In this document: positions 62,321 to 64,000 of the stretch, in pieces
Layout of the letters: every line of letters starts with the position of its first letter
Numbering within the stretch: the stretch's first letter is position 1
DNA from: Nitrospiraceae bacterium
GTDB lineage: Bacteria; Nitrospirota; Nitrospiria; Nitrospirales; Nitrospiraceae
Reading direction: 5' to 3'
DNA: 64,000 bases
Assembly (NCBI GenBank): GCA_019637075.1
Contig: JAHBWI010000003.1
Location: 248,001-312,000 of the forward strand
Program-made: the position numbers and the translations under genes
The notes under the pieces: model-generated
Told to the model about the DNA's origin: nothing
Seen by the model: the letters and a program-made list of their open reading frames with translations, nothing else
Database searches by the model: none

Positions 62321-64000
62321 ATGCATCGTCACCGTAGACATTTCATTCATGTGGTTCACTGTGGCCTGCTTGCAGGCTTGGTTTGGGGAGCCGGCCCGGC
62401 AGGGGCCTTGGCTCAGGACGCGCCGCCGGGGGGAGAGGTTCCGGTGGTCGAAATGGAAACCGTCAAGGTCGAGGGGCAGCGAATCGAAAACATCGAGGAT
62501 GTGAAGCAGGAGTTTGCGCGCAGGCCCGGCAGCAACATCCTGATCCAAGAGAAGGAGATCACCGAGTCGCGGGCGCTCAATTTGCAGGACGTGCTCCAGT
62601 TTGCGCCGGGCGTCCGTTTCCAATCACGGTTCGGCGCCGACGAAGGCCAGTTCCAGATTCGCGGTACGTCGCTGCGGAATAACTTTCACCATCGCGGGAT
62701 CAATATCCTCATCAACGGCATTTTCTTCGGCGACGCGGACGGCTTCTCTGATTTCGAGTCGATCGATCTGCTGGCCTACGAGCGGATCGAGGTCTACAAA
62801 GGGGCGAACGCGCTCCGATACGGCGCGAACAGTATCGGCGGCGCCATCAACTTCGTGCCGCGCACGGGCTACAGCGCCTCGATGTTGCAGATGCGAATGA
62901 TCGGCGGCAGTTTCGGCATGATCAGCGGTCAGGTCTCGAGCGGCAAGGTCACGCAACCGTTCAAGGTCGGCAGCATGAACGCCACGATGGATTATTACAT
63001 CAGCGTGTCGGGCAACCGTCAGGACGGGTTTCAGGACAACAGCCAGCAGGCGCGCGAGCGCATCAACGCCAACATCGGATTGCAGTTGGGCAACCACCAA
63101 GAGATTCGGGCGTACTTCCTCCAAGCCAACGTCGCCGAGCGGATTCCCGGGTCGCTTACCAACGAACAGCTGTTTTCCAATCGGCAGCAAACCGGCGGGC
63201 AGAGTCCTCCGGGGACGCCGCCGTTCTTTGCCTGTGTCACGAGCAATCAGGCGTGCAATTGGGGCCGGTACTACACCCTGCAGCGGATCGGTATCGCCTA
63301 CCACAACGAATTTGCGCCCAATCAGTTCTTTGAAATCATTCCCTACTTCTCCAATCAGTTTGTCGACCATCCGATCTTCCAGACGATCCGGCAGGAAAAC
63401 AACAACGTCGGCGGCGAGTTCCGCTACGTCAACTCGAACGCGCTGTTCGGAAAGAACAACTCCTTCGTCGCCGGGTTCCAGCCGCGGTACGGCAATCAAC
63501 GGCAGCAGCGCTTCGTGAACATCAACGGCAACATCGGGGCGCTGACGCAAAGCTACAACGCGAAGACCACCTACTTCGGCGCCTATGCGGAAGATGCCTT
63601 CGACGCCACCAAGGACTTCACGATCGTGATCGGAGGCCGGTGGGATTACACGGGACGCCAGGCCACGGTCGATAACTTCGGACCGGCCGGGAACCCGTTC
63701 AACCCCAACACCCCCTCGGTGCAGACCGGTACGCAGAAACCGCTGCAGCATTTCGGCGCCATCAGTCCGAAGGTCGGTTTTGTCTATCGCACGACGCCGA
63801 CCTCGCAGTTGTATTTCAACGCCAGCCGGGCCTATGAGGCACCGCTCAATGTGGAGCTCTTGTCCTCCGTCAATGCCAACGGTTCGGCCAATACGGGTTT
63901 CCTCAATCTCGACGCGCAACGGGCTTGGCAGTTGGAGCTCGGTCACCGCGGAACCACGGCGGACAAGCGATACAGCTGGGACGTGACCGTCTATAACCTG
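62321..64000 (+). CDS. TonB-dependent outer-membrane receptor, copy 2, C-terminus beyond right edge
   Basis: An open frame from an ATG at 62321 (AAAGGAG upstream) to the last base gives 560 visible residues. The His-rich signal region (M-H-R-H-R-R-H) is followed by a signal peptide (to about 32), a TonB box-like M-E-T-V-K-V (about 48-53), a plug (about 80-195, with F-A-P-G-V, I-R-G-T and V-Y-K-G-A-N-A) and the first part of a barrel. It starts 17 bp after the amidohydrolase stop, probably co-transcribed. Ligand unknown; context again suggests a metal complex or siderophore-like compound. Confidence 0.92.
   Translation, partial: MHRHRRHFIHVVHCGLLAGLVWGAGPAGALAQDAPPGGEVPVVEMETVKVEGQRIENIEDVKQEFARRPGSNILIQEKEITESRALNLQDVLQFAPGVRFQSRFGADEGQFQIRGTSLRNNFHHRGINILINGIFFGDADGFSDFESIDLLAYERIEVYKGANALRYGANSIGGAINFVPRTGYSASMLQMRMIGGSFGMISGQVSSGKVTQPFKVGSMNATMDYYISVSGNRQDGFQDNSQQARERINANIGLQLGNHQEIRAYFLQANVAERIPGSLTNEQLFSNRQQTGGQSPPGTPPFFACVTSNQACNWGRYYTLQRIGIAYHNEFAPNQFFEIIPYFSNQFVDHPIFQTIRQENNNVGGEFRYVNSNALFGKNNSFVAGFQPRYGNQRQQRFVNINGNIGALTQSYNAKTTYFGAYAEDAFDATKDFTIVIGGRWDYTGRQATVDNFGPAGNPFNPNTPSVQTGTQKPLQHFGAISPKVGFVYRTTPTSQLYFNASRAYEAPLNVELLSSVNANGSANTGFLNLDAQRAWQLELGHRGTTADKRYSWDVTVYNL

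Overview
The window is GC-rich bacterial chromosome. It most resembles a Nitrospira-type nitrifier (phylum Nitrospirota). That is inferred from gene content: a complete 13-gene complex I operon with fused NuoCD, a LuxI/LuxR quorum-sensing pair, many LuxR/NarL-type regulators, and a large TonB-linked outer-membrane locus. No rRNA, tRNA, CRISPR array or insertion sequence was recognised. No marker gene for nitrite or ammonia oxidation lies in the window, so the genus is an inference.

Layout. 1-4.3 kb (minus strand): a multi-PAS sensor running off the left edge, and a response regulator next to a kinase-like protein, both lacking key phosphotransfer residues. 4.4-10.2 kb: an acyl-homoserine-lactone module with luxI, a convergent luxR, a divergent-looking ketosynthase with its nitroreductase-like partner, and a second LuxR. 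Two 20-bp lux-box-like dyads lie upstream of luxI and of the ketosynthase operon. 10.3-14.0 kb: a five-gene operon of envelope proteins that includes what looks like a copper amine oxidase split into two polypeptides. It sits behind a NarX/NarL-type two-component system (14.2-17.0 kb). 17-25.4 kb: housekeeping and mixed genes (uvrC, a dapF-like gene lacking both catalytic cysteines, a glyoxalase, GNAT, a NodB deacetylase, an M50 protease with CBS domains, an ECF-S-like membrane protein, YihY).

25.4-41.9 kb is the nuo operon, read leftward as A-B-CD-E-F-G-H-I-J-K-L-M-N. It is headed by a MidA/NDUFAF7-type methyltransferase, the family that modifies the NuoD-equivalent subunit. Then come a lone membrane protein and secA.

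46.4-64 kb (plus strand) is the most unusual part. It contains TonB, two TonB-dependent receptors, two TlpA-type thioredoxins, an outer-membrane barrel, two beta-propeller proteins sharing a Cys-x-Cys-Cys and Cys-Pro-His signature, four small His/Cys proteins ending in an Arg-x-Pro-Pro-type motif, an S9-peptidase relative without its catalytic Ser and His, and an amidohydrolase lipoprotein with a His-rich insertion. The repeated gene order and the abundance of metal-ligand residues suggest an envelope system for acquiring or handling a thiophilic metal, copper being the best guess. A 120-bp MITE-like hairpin lies inside this locus.
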